From Bacteroidota bacterium (GTDB taxonomy: Bacteria > Bacteroidota > Bacteroidia > Bacteroidales > CAIWKO01): DNA of 64,000 nt. Positions within the stretch are counted from its first letter, which is position 1; each line of letters starts with the position of its first letter. Below the pieces are notes generated by a model that did no database searches, had not been told where the DNA came from, and saw only the letters and a program-made list of their open reading frames with translations. Positions 52,882 through 62,116 of this stretch are shown piece by piece. A program made the position numbers and the translations under genes. The stretch lies in contig JBAXND010000014.1 in NCBI GenBank assembly GCA_037133915.1, positions 1 through 64,000 of the forward strand, written 5' to 3'.

Positions 52882-53010
52882 ACTTGGGTTATGAATATCG
52901 GAAAATGAGAATTAGTGAGATTAGTTAATGGCTGTTTAGAGTCACGATACAATATTTCATGACGGTCTTCGTTTTCCCTGTGTTAAACTTGTGTCAATTA
53001 AGGTTGATTG

Positions 53011-53042
53011 ATTGCTATCGCTTAACTGATGTCGTAATTTTG
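53011..53042 (+). promoter_or_regulatory. Promoter of the copper-efflux locus
   Basis: ATTG 53011-53014 (partial -33) and TAATTTTG 53035-53042, 20 bases apart, match the Bacteroidetes consensus. The ATG of the next gene is 18 bases downstream. Confidence 0.55.
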
Positions 53043-53060
53043 TACTCTTGTTGAAACTAT

Positions 53061-53423
53061 ATGCTTAAAAAGAGCCTGCATATTATCGTTATTCTGATCT
53101 TGCTGATTTCGACAAGCGGAGTTATCATTGACAGGCATTTTTGTGGGAACAGCCTTGTTTCAACGACTCTTGGTAAAAGTGCAGATTGCTGCAAAGATCA
53201 TAGCTGCTGCCGGCACGAAATTCATTTTTACAAGATTGGAGATTCCTTCCAGTCATCACAGGTAAGTATGTTATGCCAGGCACCGGTAGATACTGCGGCC
53301 TGCCCTGTATTAGTTTCATTTTTATCCGAACCCGTTTCAGCTCCGGTGCTTTCGTGCATTACGGAGACTTCCCCGCCGGAATACCGATACGCGCCATCCT
53401 TTCTGCAGGTGTTTCTATTATGA
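53061..53423 (+). CDS. HYC_CC_PP family small Cys-rich membrane protein
   Basis: 120 residues. An N-terminal hydrophobic helix (~6-24) is followed by DRHFCGN, the Cys pairs DCCKDHSCCRHE, a further Cys-rich part and SPPEYRY near the end. This is the H-[YF]-C, CC, PP pattern of a family usually encoded beside heavy-metal efflux genes. Cysteines may pass copper to the pump; this is inference. It opens the copper locus here with its own promoter, and the neighbours fit. Confidence 0.8.
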   Translation: MLKKSLHIIVILILLISTSGVIIDRHFCGNSLVSTTLGKSADCCKDHSCCRHEIHFYKIGDSFQSSQVSMLCQAPVDTAACPVLVSFLSEPVSAPVLSCITETSPPEYRYAPSFLQVFLL

Positions 53424-53655
53424 TGATTCGAATTTCTGTGTAGCCATTGCCGGAGGTCATTTTCATGCTATCTTAATTAAGGTATCAGAACATGCACAAA
53501 GGGCATTGAGCTGTATTTTCATTAGCCGGAAATATCATTCGGAGCTGATGCAGTCAGCCTCACACACAGGAATTTCAGCGCAGCCCGCATGCGGAAGTTT
53601 TCCGATTCTGCTTAAATTGTCATACATTTAATGCTTCAACTCAAAACCGATCATT

Positions 53656-53904
53656 ATGAAAACGAGAATTTTTTTAGTTGTTATTGGCCTTGCGACCATG
53701 AGTATCGCCTTTACTGCCTGTTCTTCCCAAAATAAAAAGACAGAACCTACCGAACAGAACGGTACCGAAAAAGTAGTTTACACCTGCCCGATGCATCCGG
53801 AGGTTATCAGCGACAAACCGGGTAAATGTCCAAAATGCGGTATGGAACTGGTGAAAAAAGAACCAGCCATGAATATGGATTCTGCTGCAATGAAAAAGAT
53901 GTAA
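53656..53904 (+). CDS. Heavy-metal-binding domain lipoprotein
   Basis: 82 residues with lipobox FTAC (C22). The heavy-metal-binding domain follows at ~42-68: YTCPMHPEVISDKPGKCPKC, then GMEL, with CPMHP and CPKCGM. Such domains bind Cu(I)/Ag(I) by Cys and Met. The tail is Met-rich (PAMNMDSAAMKKM), which also fits copper handling in the periplasm. The same domain heads the first CusB-type adaptor at 59747, so metal may be shared between the two. Confidence 0.88.
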   Translation: MKTRIFLVVIGLATMSIAFTACSSQNKKTEPTEQNGTEKVVYTCPMHPEVISDKPGKCPKCGMELVKKEPAMNMDSAAMKKM

Positions 53905-53947
53905 GCGTGCAATCCATAAATAATATTTCATCATACACCTTAGTGCG

Positions 53948-55219
53948 ATGATCGAAAAAATAATTTCTTTATCACTTAAAAACCGATTTGTCGTCCTGCT
54001 CATTTCGGCCTGTTTGTTTGTATGGGGAATATTTTCCATACAGAAAAATCCTGTTGATGCCATCCCTGACCTCTCCGAGAACCAGGTGATCGTTTACACG
54101 GAATGGATGGGACGCAGCCCGCAGGTGATTGAGGATCAAGTCACATATCCGCTGGTGTCGAATCTTCAGGGCATCCCCAAAATAAAGAATATTCGGGCTG
54201 CCTCTATGTTCGGGATGAGCTTCATTTACCTGATCTTTGAAGATGACGTGGATATATACTGGGCAAGGACAAGGGTTTTGGAACGTTTGAATTATGCTCA
54301 ACGCCTCTTACCTGAGAATGTGACGCCGACACTTGGACCGGACGGGACCGGTGTCGGCCATGTTTTCTGGTATACTCTGGAGGCAAAAGGCTTTGACCTT
54401 GGCGAATTGCGTGCTATACAAGACTGGTACGTGAAGTTCGCCTTGCAGACGGTTCCGGGAGTGAGCGAAGTGGCATCTTACGGTGGCTTCCAGAAACAAT
54501 ACCAGATAACCATCAATCCAAACAAGCTCATTTATTACAACATTCCGCTTATGAATGTTCTCAAAGCCGTGAGAACAAATAATAATGATGTCGGCGGAAG
54601 AAAATACGAACTGAGTGACATGGGCTACATCGTGCGTGGTCAGGGCTATATAAAAAGTACGGCTGACATTGAAAACATCCCGGTGGGAAATTACAATACT
54701 ATTCCTGTGCGAATAAAAGATGTTGCTACAGTGCAGATGGGTGGCGACCTGCGGCTTGGCATCTTTGATGAGAATGGCGAAGGTGAAGTTGTAGGCGGTA
54801 TTGTTGTGATGCGCTATGGCGAAAATGCCGACAAGGTGATACGTGCCGTCAAGGCAAAAATGACTGATGTAGAAAAGTGCCTTCCGGCGGGGGTGAAATT
54901 TCATACGGCTTATGACCGCAGCGGCCTGATAGAAGATGCTATAAGTTCTGTAAAGGGAACCCTGATAGAGGAAATGATCGCTGTGTCACTCATCGTACTG
55001 ATGTTCCTGTTTCATTGGAGAAGTGCGCTGATCATACTGATTCAGATGCCCATTTCTATAGCGGTGGCCTTTATCTTTCTCGAAGCATTCAACATTTCAT
55101 CCAATATCATGTCGCTGACAGGTATTGCCCTTGCGATAAGTGTAATCGTTGACGATGGCATTGTGATGGTTGAAAATTCATACCGGCATATTTCGGAAAA
55201 ACAACAAACGGAAACATAA
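53948..55219 (+). pseudogene. cusA: CusA-type Cu/Ag RND efflux pump, N-terminal half (gene split by ~1.4 kb insertion)
   Basis: 423 residues ending at TAA 55217-55219. It contains TM1 (~13-31), the first porter region (NPVDAIPDLSENQVIVYTEW and onward; TYPLVSNLQGIPKIKNIRA), TM2-TM4, and the TM4 proton-relay aspartates D402/D403 in SVIVDDGIVMVENSYRHI. It stops five residues into the cytoplasmic loop (ISEKQQTET). A normal HME-RND pump is ~1050 residues; the missing TM5-TM12 and second porter half are encoded from 56621 in the same phase. Whether this half is made and works with the other half is unknown, hence the label. The frame has no other defect. Confidence 0.85.
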
Positions 55220-55230
55220 ATAATTTCAGC

Positions 55231-55242
55231 AAAATAATGAAT
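55231..55242. repeat. Left 12-bp inverted repeat of the inserted segment
   Basis: AAAATAATGAAT, exact reverse complement of 56575-56586. It overlaps the first of two possible start codons of the secreted-protein gene. Confidence 0.7.
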
Positions 55243-55248
55243 GATGTT

Positions 55249-56133
55249 ATGAGAAAAGCACTTCAAACGATTCTTCTCGCACTTATTGCCAGTACTGGCT
55301 TTGCGCAGATCCAGAATTCGGGATTTGAGAACTGGACGACAATGGGCATCTATGAAAACCCTCAATCATGGGGCACTATGAACAATGCAACCGCAGCAAC
55401 GAGTATATTTACTGCAACCAAGGGCAGCCCGGGCAATCCCGGTTCATTTTATCTGAAGCTCACTTCTAAATTAATTGGCATCAGTGTTCTGAATGGAATC
55501 GCTGTAAGTGGAATACTGGATTCGATAACACAGACACCGAAATCAGGATTCCCTTTTACACTCAGGCCTCAGAGCTTTGGTGGAAAATGGCAGCACATGA
55601 TCTATGGCTCAAGCCAGGGATCTGTTTCTGTACTTCTCACAAGATGGAATACTGCACTTAGTGTGAGAGAAACTGTTGCCACAGCAAGCCAGACATTAAC
55701 AGGAATGGTGATGAGCTGGGGGAATTTCAATATCAATTTCGTGTACCAGTCGGGAGAGTTTCCTGATACATGTATTATTGTTCTCAAAGCAAGTGGTTCA
55801 AACCCTGCACAAAATGATTACCTGTGGGTTGATAATCTGGCGTTTTCAGGTTCAGTCGCCGGAATTTCAGAAAACAATGTGCAATCAATGGTGGTAAACA
55901 GTTATCCAAATCCTGCAAATGAAGAGATCGGATTTGCCTGTACTACTACATTTCAACAGGGAGACCGGATAATTATTTCAGATATGCTTGGTAACATTAT
56001 GGAGGAGAAAAGTATTTCAGGCACTGCTTTTAAAATAAACACTTCTGAATTTGCCAATGGTAATTACATCTATTATCTGGTAAACAAGTTAAATATTCAA
56101 TATTCAAATGGAAAATTTTCTGTTCAACATTAA
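55249..56133 (+). CDS. T9SS-type secreted protein inside the cusA split
   Basis: 294 residues from ATG 55249 (an ATG four codons upstream at 55237 lies in the inverted repeat). The signal peptide ends at ASTGFAQ. The core opens GFENWTTMGIYENPQSWGTM, typical of a Bacteroidota surface-carbohydrate (PCMD-like) fold, and the C-terminal ~75 residues are a T9SS type A sorting domain (YPNPANEEIGFACTTTFQQG, IIISDMLGNIMEEKSI). Similar proteins occur beside copper genes in this phylum, as I recall. Role unknown; overlap with the next gene's leader suggests co-expression. Confidence 0.75.
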   Translation: MRKALQTILLALIASTGFAQIQNSGFENWTTMGIYENPQSWGTMNNATAATSIFTATKGSPGNPGSFYLKLTSKLIGISVLNGIAVSGILDSITQTPKSGFPFTLRPQSFGGKWQHMIYGSSQGSVSVLLTRWNTALSVRETVATASQTLTGMVMSWGNFNINFVYQSGEFPDTCIIVLKASGSNPAQNDYLWVDNLAFSGSVAGISENNVQSMVVNSYPNPANEEIGFACTTTFQQGDRIIISDMLGNIMEEKSISGTAFKINTSEFANGNYIYYLVNKLNIQYSNGKFSVQH

Positions 56134-56158
56134 CACAAACAACTCTAAAATTCAACTT

Positions 56159-56563
56159 ATGAAAACTATGATTATCACGATGGCCATGTTCTTTGGAATA
56201 GCCATCATCAGTCCGAATGCAGCGAATGCACAATGTTGCGGCGGTAAAGAAAAAGCTTCCTGCCATAAATCGACACCGTCAAATTCACAGAACAGAACTG
56301 CCGGTGCAGTAAAGGATTCATTGAAAGTATCCGGTAAATGCGGCATGTGTAAAACCCGCATTGAGACAGCAGCCCTTACGGTTAAAGGCATTAAAGATGC
56401 GCAGTGGAATGAGACCACAGGCATGCTCGTATATTCTTATGACGGAAGCGTGAAAAAAGAAGATGTAAGTACCGCAGTGGGAAAAGCAGGCCACGACACC
56501 GAGCTTGGCAAAGCGCCGGATAAAGCATACAACAAATTGCCGGGTTGTTGCAAATACAGGTAA
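56159..56563 (+). CDS. Periplasmic HMA-type copper-binding protein inside the cusA split
   Basis: 134 residues from ATG 56159; an ATG 17 codons upstream overlaps the secreted-protein gene. A signal peptide (ends NAANAQ) precedes Cys-rich CCGGKEKASCHK and one HMA domain with the metal motif KCGMCKTRIE (CxxC), then GIKDAQWNETTGMLVYSYDG, and a C-terminal CCKYR. It probably binds Cu(I) in the periplasm and may deliver it to the pump or adaptors. It lies 26 bases after the T9SS gene and 45 bases before the second cusA half. Confidence 0.85.
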   Translation: MKTMIITMAMFFGIAIISPNAANAQCCGGKEKASCHKSTPSNSQNRTAGAVKDSLKVSGKCGMCKTRIETAALTVKGIKDAQWNETTGMLVYSYDGSVKKEDVSTAVGKAGHDTELGKAPDKAYNKLPGCCKYR

Positions 56564-56574
56564 TCCGAATGTTG

Positions 56575-56586
56575 ATTCATTATTTT
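56575..56586. repeat. Right 12-bp inverted repeat of the inserted segment
   Basis: ATTCATTATTTT, exact reverse complement of 55231-55242; ends ~32 bases before the in-frame restart of cusA. Confidence 0.7.
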
Positions 56587-56620
56587 TCGGGTATGGAACA
56601 ATTACTTATTGCAACTGAAA

Positions 56621-58525
56621 ATGAACAAAGAGGAGCGTATAAAAATAATTGAGAAGTCGTCGCACCAGGTAGGCCCCGGTGTGTTCTACTCTACCATTGT
56701 GGTGGTGGTTTCCTTCCTGCCTGTCTTTCTTTTGACAGGTATGGAAGGGAAACTCTTCCATCCGCTTGCTTGGACAAAAACACTTATTTTGCTTGTTGAT
56801 GCAGTAGTGGCCATCACGCTGGCTCCTGTCCTGATCTCATTTTTTCTGAAAGGAAAACTGAAGCCCGAACACAAGAATCCCATAACACGGACACTTGAAA
56901 AGATCTACACGCCCATCCTGAAATTTTGTCTTATCTGGCGAAAAACGACCATCGGAGTAAATTTAATGGCACTGCTGGTGAGTATTCCGATGTTCCTAAG
57001 TCTTGGCAGTGAATTTTTTCCACCCCTTGATGAAGGCTCCATCCTTTTTATGCCGGTAACCCTGCCTGATGTTTCAAATTCGGAGATAAAAAGGATACTA
57101 CAGGTTCAGGACAAGATCATCAAAAGCGTTCCTGAAGTTGATAACGTGCTTGGAAAGGCTGGCAGGGCAAGTACTGCAACAGATAATTCTCCGGTTAGCA
57201 TGATCGAAACCATCATCCTGCTAAAGCCAAAATCGGAATGGCGGAAAGGAATTTCGAAGGCAGATATTGTAAATGAGCTGAATGAAAAGCTCCAAATTCC
57301 GGGCGTTGTGAACGGATGGACGCAGCCTATCATCAACCGCATAAACATGCTATCAACAGGTATTCGGACGGATGTAGGGCTAAAAGTTTACGGTCAGAAT
57401 CTTGATTCTATTTATTCGCTTGCGCAGATGTTCAAAAAAGAGCTGGCAGGAATAGACGGTGTCAAGGACCTTTATGTGGAACCAATCACGGGCGGAAAAT
57501 ATCTCGATATAAAGATTAAACGTGATGAAATTGGTCGCTACGGACTTAGTGTTGATGATGTAAATATGATCGTGGAATCGGCCATTGGCGGAATGAACCT
57601 TACCAATACCATTGAAGGGCGGGAGCGCTTCAGCATCAGCGTGAGGCTTTCACAGGATTTCAGAAAGAGTATTGAGGACATCAAACGCATCCCGATACTC
57701 ACCGAGAATTTTGGCAGTATTCCTTTATCTTCTGTTGCCGATATCATCATCTCCGATGGCCCACCGATGATCAATTCAGAGAATGCCATGCTGAGGGGTT
57801 CGGTGCTATTCAATGTCCGCGACCGCGACCTTGGCAGCACCGTAAAAGAATGCCAGGCCAAGCTTGACAAGCTGATAAAAAAAATGCCGAAAGGCTATTT
57901 CATTGAATGGAGCGGGCAGTATGAGAATCAGATCAGGGCAAACAAAACGCTGATGCTGATAATGCCATTCGTAGTGCTGATAATACTGCTTGTACTTTAC
58001 TTTACATACAAATCCGTGAAAGAAGCGTTGGTGACGATGATCACTATTCCCTTCGCGCTGATAGGCGGCGTTTTCATGATCTACTTTTATGGAGTGAATT
58101 TGTCGGTTGCCGTGGCCGTTGGATTTATTGCCCTGTTCGGAATAGCCGTTGAAACGGCGATGTTGATGACTATCTACCTGAACGAGGCCATGCAAAACCT
58201 TGTAAAGCTCAAAGGCAATTCCAGCGAAACTATAACGAATGCCGATATCCGTGAATACGTGATAGCCGGTGCAGCCAAAAGGCTTCGTCCGAAAATCATG
58301 ACCGTTTCGGTTGCACTGTTCGGTTTATTGCCAATATTATGGGCTACCGGTGTAGGCAGCGATGTAATGCTTCCGATTGCTCTGCCTCTCATCGGCGGGG
58401 TTCTTACGTCCACTATTTATGTATTGCTTGTTACACCCGTTGTTTTTGAAATCGTGAAGGAGCGCGAACTGAAACGAAAAGGAAGGATCGACGTTTTTGG
58501 ATTGAAGGAAGGAGGCACATCATGA
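56621..58525 (+). pseudogene. cusA: CusA-type Cu/Ag RND efflux pump, C-terminal half
   Basis: 634 residues from ATG 56621; an alternative TTG at 56609 adds four. It starts in the cytoplasmic loop (MNKEERIKIIEKSSHQVGPG) and encodes TM5-TM12 and the second porter half. The three-methionine copper site of CusA is intact: M144 in SILFMPVTLP, M194 in SPVSMIETII, M243 in INRINMLSTGI, spaced 50 and 49 residues, as in E. coli CusA (M573, M623, M672). Together with the N-terminal half the pump is ~1060 residues, full length. Ends ATGA-overlapping the TolC gene. It may be expressed as a separate chain or be dead. Confidence 0.85.
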
Positions 58526-59757
58526 AAAAGGCAATCATTTTTCTTGTGACAACGTTGTTGTTTGCCCCATTGCTTTCAAGGGCACAAGTGTTGCCATTCG
58601 ACAGTATCAAAGCGATAATTGAAAAACAGCATCCAGAGCTGGCAATGTATGACCTGAGGATTAAAGCCTATAATGCTTACGCGGCAGGTGCCAAAAGTTG
58701 GGAAGCACCGCAAATTGGTACCGGTCTGTACATGACGCCTTACTCGTTTGAGAAAAACATGGGTGCCTACATGATCTCTGCCCAACAAATGATTACCAAC
58801 CCGGCTAAACTCAAAGCATCGTATAACTATATGCAGGGAATGGCCTCTGTAGAAGTTCAGAATAAAAGTGCTGCTAAAAATGAACTTTTCGCGCAAGCAA
58901 AAATGGCTTACACAGAATGGCTTATACTGAAAAGAAAAAAAGCTGTGTTGACGGAAAGTGAAGACCTGATGAGTTATATCATCAAGGTTTCGGAGATACG
59001 CTACCCACTGGAGCAGGAAAAGCTGGGCAATATTTATAAAGCAAAAGCAGGCCTTGCCGAAGTTCAGAGCATGGAGCTGATGGCTGACAATGATATTACA
59101 CAACAACAGATAAAGCTAAATACGCTAATGAACAGGGATCGAAATATCACTTTTGATATCGACACCACTTATATTATCCATGATTATGAAATGACCCTTA
59201 TCGATACGGCAACTATTGCTAAAACCCGCAGTGACTTACGTGCCATAGATCAGGAAATAAATGTGCTCACACTAAAACAACGGGCCGAATGGAGCAAGCG
59301 CATGCCCGATTTCGGCATTCGTTATGACAATATGTTTGGCTTTGGATCACAGCCCACACAATTTACGATCATGGGAATGATAACGATTCCCATCGCGCCC
59401 TGGTCATCTAAAATGTACAAGGCCAATATAGCCGGGATCAATTTTGAGATCGCATCAAGCCAGAAAGAAAAAGAAGCATTGCTGAACGATGTGAGCGGGA
59501 TGATACAATCACTTCAAGCGCAAATAAAGAGCAAGAAAAAGCAGGTTGATTTATATGAAAAAAATATCATTCCCGCACTCGAAAAGAACTATAAGGTCAC
59601 CATGTTGGCTTATGAACAAAACACTGAAGACCTTTTTATGGTGCTGGATGCATGGCAGGCTCTGAAAATGGCAAAGCTTGAATATCTTGATCAATTAAAG
59701 GAGTTGCTGTTGCAACAGGCAGAATTTGAAAAACTCATGGAAAATTATGAAAAATAA
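58522..59757 (+). CDS. TolC-family outer membrane channel (CusC-like)
   Basis: 411 residues with a signal peptide (ends LLSRAQ) and two repeats of the OEP fold: long helices (LEQEKLGNIYKAKAGLAEVQ; KSKKKQVDLYEKNIIPALEK) and strands for the barrel (GTGLYMTPYSFEKNMGAY). It forms the outer-membrane exit duct for the CusA/CusB pump. It starts inside the end of the second cusA half (ATGA overlap, 58522-58525), so it is translationally coupled to it, and it overlaps the next adaptor gene by 11 bases. Confidence 0.93.
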   Translation: MKKAIIFLVTTLLFAPLLSRAQVLPFDSIKAIIEKQHPELAMYDLRIKAYNAYAAGAKSWEAPQIGTGLYMTPYSFEKNMGAYMISAQQMITNPAKLKASYNYMQGMASVEVQNKSAAKNELFAQAKMAYTEWLILKRKKAVLTESEDLMSYIIKVSEIRYPLEQEKLGNIYKAKAGLAEVQSMELMADNDITQQQIKLNTLMNRDRNITFDIDTTYIIHDYEMTLIDTATIAKTRSDLRAIDQEINVLTLKQRAEWSKRMPDFGIRYDNMFGFGSQPTQFTIMGMITIPIAPWSSKMYKANIAGINFEIASSQKEKEALLNDVSGMIQSLQAQIKSKKKQVDLYEKNIIPALEKNYKVTMLAYEQNTEDLFMVLDAWQALKMAKLEYLDQLKELLLQQAEFEKLMENYEK

Positions 59758-61012
59758 ATTTTTCATATTACTTATTACTTTAATTACTGCTATTGTGGTA
59801 TCATCATGTAATGGCCGTCATGGTGGAGATGCACAGCATTCGCACAAGACATACACCTGCTCTATGCACCCGCAGGTGATACGTTCAGAACCCGGCAACT
59901 GCCCTATTTGTGGCATGACACTGGTGGAGAAAAAGAGTGGTATGGAAGGAGACACATTGACCGGTCTGGAAACTGTACTTGGCGCTACATTTCAGAAATT
60001 TCTTTCAACACTGGATACCGTAAAGCCCGTCAAACTTGAACTTCCAGTGGCTATTAAAGCAAATGGCATCATAATCTACGATACCCGTTTCATAAATAAT
60101 ATCAGTTCCAGAGTAGATGGCAGGATAGATAAATTGTACGTCCGTTATTCGTTTCAGCCGGTTGTGAAGGGACAAAAACTGTTTGAAATCTACAGCCCGG
60201 AATTGATGACAGCGCAGCAAGATTTGTTGTTCCTTATCAAGAATGACAGCAAAGAATCCGACCTTATCAACTCGGCTCGTGAGAAGCTTCGTCTGTTGGG
60301 TATGAACGAAACAGAGCTGAAAGAAGTTGAGAATAGTGGTAAACCAAAAAATCTTGTTGCCATTTTCAGTAATTATTCCGGATACGTTGTTGGAAGAGAT
60401 TTTTCAGGGAACATAAGCGCAACGCCTGAATCAAAAGGAATGTCAGAAAAGGGAAATAACATTAAAAGTACAGAAAGCATCAGCATTAAAGAAGGAATGT
60501 ATGTTACGCAGGGCGAAACTGTTTTTAAAGTGGTGAGCAATGAAAGTGTCTGGGCATTGTTGAGTGTTAATAATTCTGATATCGCAGCAATAAAAACAGG
60601 ACAGAATGCGGAAATATTTGTCGGCGGCACGGCGGCACCTGCGTATAAAGGCATTATCAACTACATTGAGGCGACCAATCCTGATAACAACAGGTTCGTG
60701 AACGTCAGGGTGTATATGAATAACACGGGTCGTCAATTTAAAATTGGTCAACTGGTCACAGCGAAAATTGAAGCAGGGAATCACACCGGATTATGGGTTC
60801 CGAAAAATGCAATCCTTAACCTCGGCAAGCAGAAGATAGCGCTTGTGAAGTCAGGAAACGTTTTTGTTCCTGCAGTTGTGACAACAGGACTCGTAAATGG
60901 TGACCGTATAGAAATTACTTCAGGAATTGATGCCGAAACAGTGATCACTTCAAATGCACAGTTTATGGCAGATAGTGAAAGTTTTATAAAGACCGTGAGC
61001 CATGAGAGGTAA
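59747..61012 (+). CDS. CusB-type periplasmic adaptor with N-terminal heavy-metal domain
   Basis: 421 residues from ATG 59747, chosen over TTG 59726. A lipobox (VSSC, near residue 20) leads to a heavy-metal-binding domain (TYTCSMHPQVIRSEPGNCPI, CGM) of the same type as the separate lipoprotein at 53656. Then comes the adaptor fold: lipoyl-type strands (VDGRIDKLYVRYSFQPVVKG), a helical hairpin (MTAQQDLLFLIKNDSKESDL) and a beta-barrel/MP end. It links pump and TolC and may load copper from the N-terminal domain. Overlaps neighbours by 11 bases on both sides. Confidence 0.93.
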   Translation: MKNKFFILLITLITAIVVSSCNGRHGGDAQHSHKTYTCSMHPQVIRSEPGNCPICGMTLVEKKSGMEGDTLTGLETVLGATFQKFLSTLDTVKPVKLELPVAIKANGIIIYDTRFINNISSRVDGRIDKLYVRYSFQPVVKGQKLFEIYSPELMTAQQDLLFLIKNDSKESDLINSAREKLRLLGMNETELKEVENSGKPKNLVAIFSNYSGYVVGRDFSGNISATPESKGMSEKGNNIKSTESISIKEGMYVTQGETVFKVVSNESVWALLSVNNSDIAAIKTGQNAEIFVGGTAAPAYKGIINYIEATNPDNNRFVNVRVYMNNTGRQFKIGQLVTAKIEAGNHTGLWVPKNAILNLGKQKIALVKSGNVFVPAVVTTGLVNGDRIEITSGIDAETVITSNAQFMADSESFIKTVSHER

Positions 61013-62108
61013 ACAATTCCTGCTGTATGGAATAGTGGGGCTGATGATTACAGCCTCATGCAGCCGTAAAAAGGTTACAGAGGAAGCTGTGCCCGGCATG
61101 GCCTCCGGACAGGGAATCAGTCTCAGCAAAGTTCAGATGCAGCTTGCCAATATCAAAACTGCCGTTGTAAAACTTGAGAAAATTGGTGAAGAAACTACTT
61201 TTTCAGGTAAGCTCGTGGTCGATCAGAACACTACGCAGGTGATTACATCCAAAGTGAAGGGACGGATAGACAAGCTTTATTTGAAAACTACCGGCGACAT
61301 GATTAAAAAGGGAGACCTTCTCTATGATATATACAGTGAAGATCTGGTATCAGCACAGAAAGAATATATTCTGGCGCTGGAGAAACAAAAGAAACTCGGG
61401 GGTTCCGGTAATGATTATTCCCAATTCATTGAATCTGCCAAAAACAAACTATTGCTTTACGGCCTTAGCGGGAAACAGCTTGAACAGCTCAAGGCAAGTG
61501 CGAAAGTAATAAATACAATTTCAATACAGAGCGATGTTTCGGGATATATTTTGGAGGTAAACGCACGAGAAGGTGATTATGTAATGCCTGGTTCACTGAT
61601 ATTTCAATTAGCTGATTATTCCACGCTGTGGATAGAAGCACAGACTTATACAAGTGATATAGGTAGTATCCGTGAAAACGCAACAGTAAACTGGGTAGTT
61701 GATGCCTTTCCGGATGAAGTGATGCCCGGCAAGATATCTTTCTTGAATCCTGAACTTGAAAGAAGCTCGTCTATCAGCCTGATTCGTGTGAATATCGGCA
61801 ATGCTGGCAATAAGTACAAGCCGGGTATGATGGCTGAAGTCCGGTTGAAATCAAATGAGAAAGACGCGATCGCACTACCTGTTGATGCTGTTATTGAGGA
61901 GGCAAATAGCAGCACCGTTTGGGTTCAGGATGCTGACGGAATGTTCAACGTAAGGATGGTTACCACCGGCATTCGTAATTCAGACAGGATTGAGATTATT
62001 TCAGGACTTGCGGTAGGCGAAAAGGTGGTCATTTCAGGCTCCTATCTGCTCAACAGCGAATACATACTCAAAAACGGCTCCAACCCCATGGACGGGATGA
62101 AGATGTGA
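61002..62108 (+). CDS. CusB-type periplasmic adaptor, second copy without metal domain
   Basis: 368 residues with a lipobox (ITASC) and no heavy-metal domain. Adaptor fold: KVKGRIDKLYLKTTGDMIKK, hairpin DLVSAQKEYILALEKQKKLG, then barrel part (SDVSGYILEVNAREGDYVM) and MP end (GLAVGEKVVISGSYLLNSEY). It overlaps the first adaptor by 11 bases. Two adaptors in one operon suggest a mixed adaptor ring, one bearing a metal-loading domain and one not; inference. Confidence 0.92.
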   Translation: MRGKQFLLYGIVGLMITASCSRKKVTEEAVPGMASGQGISLSKVQMQLANIKTAVVKLEKIGEETTFSGKLVVDQNTTQVITSKVKGRIDKLYLKTTGDMIKKGDLLYDIYSEDLVSAQKEYILALEKQKKLGGSGNDYSQFIESAKNKLLLYGLSGKQLEQLKASAKVINTISIQSDVSGYILEVNAREGDYVMPGSLIFQLADYSTLWIEAQTYTSDIGSIRENATVNWVVDAFPDEVMPGKISFLNPELERSSSISLIRVNIGNAGNKYKPGMMAEVRLKSNEKDAIALPVDAVIEEANSSTVWVQDADGMFNVRMVTTGIRNSDRIEIISGLAVGEKVVISGSYLLNSEYILKNGSNPMDGMKM

Positions 62109-62116
62109 GGGTTTAA

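Larger units (their letters stand above)
55215..56618 (+). mobile_element. Inserted ~1.4-kb segment splitting cusA
   Basis: Removing 55215-56618 (1404 bases, a multiple of 3) would rejoin the two cusA halves in frame as ...QTE-K-MNKEERIK.... The exact ends cannot be fixed from one sequence. Just inside the ends is a perfect 12-bp inverted repeat, AAAATAATGAAT (55231-55242) and ATTCATTATTTT (56575-56586). The segment carries two genes, a T9SS-type secreted protein and a CxxC heavy-metal protein, but no transposase and no clear target-site duplication. It may be a non-autonomous cassette or an old rearrangement. Confidence 0.5.

Noticed and set aside
55211-56620. GAAA at both edges of the cusA insert as a target-site duplication (55211-55214 and 56617-56620)
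   Set aside because: Removing one copy leaves an offset of 1406 bases, which is not a multiple of 3 and would not restore the frame; four bases also match easily by chance.
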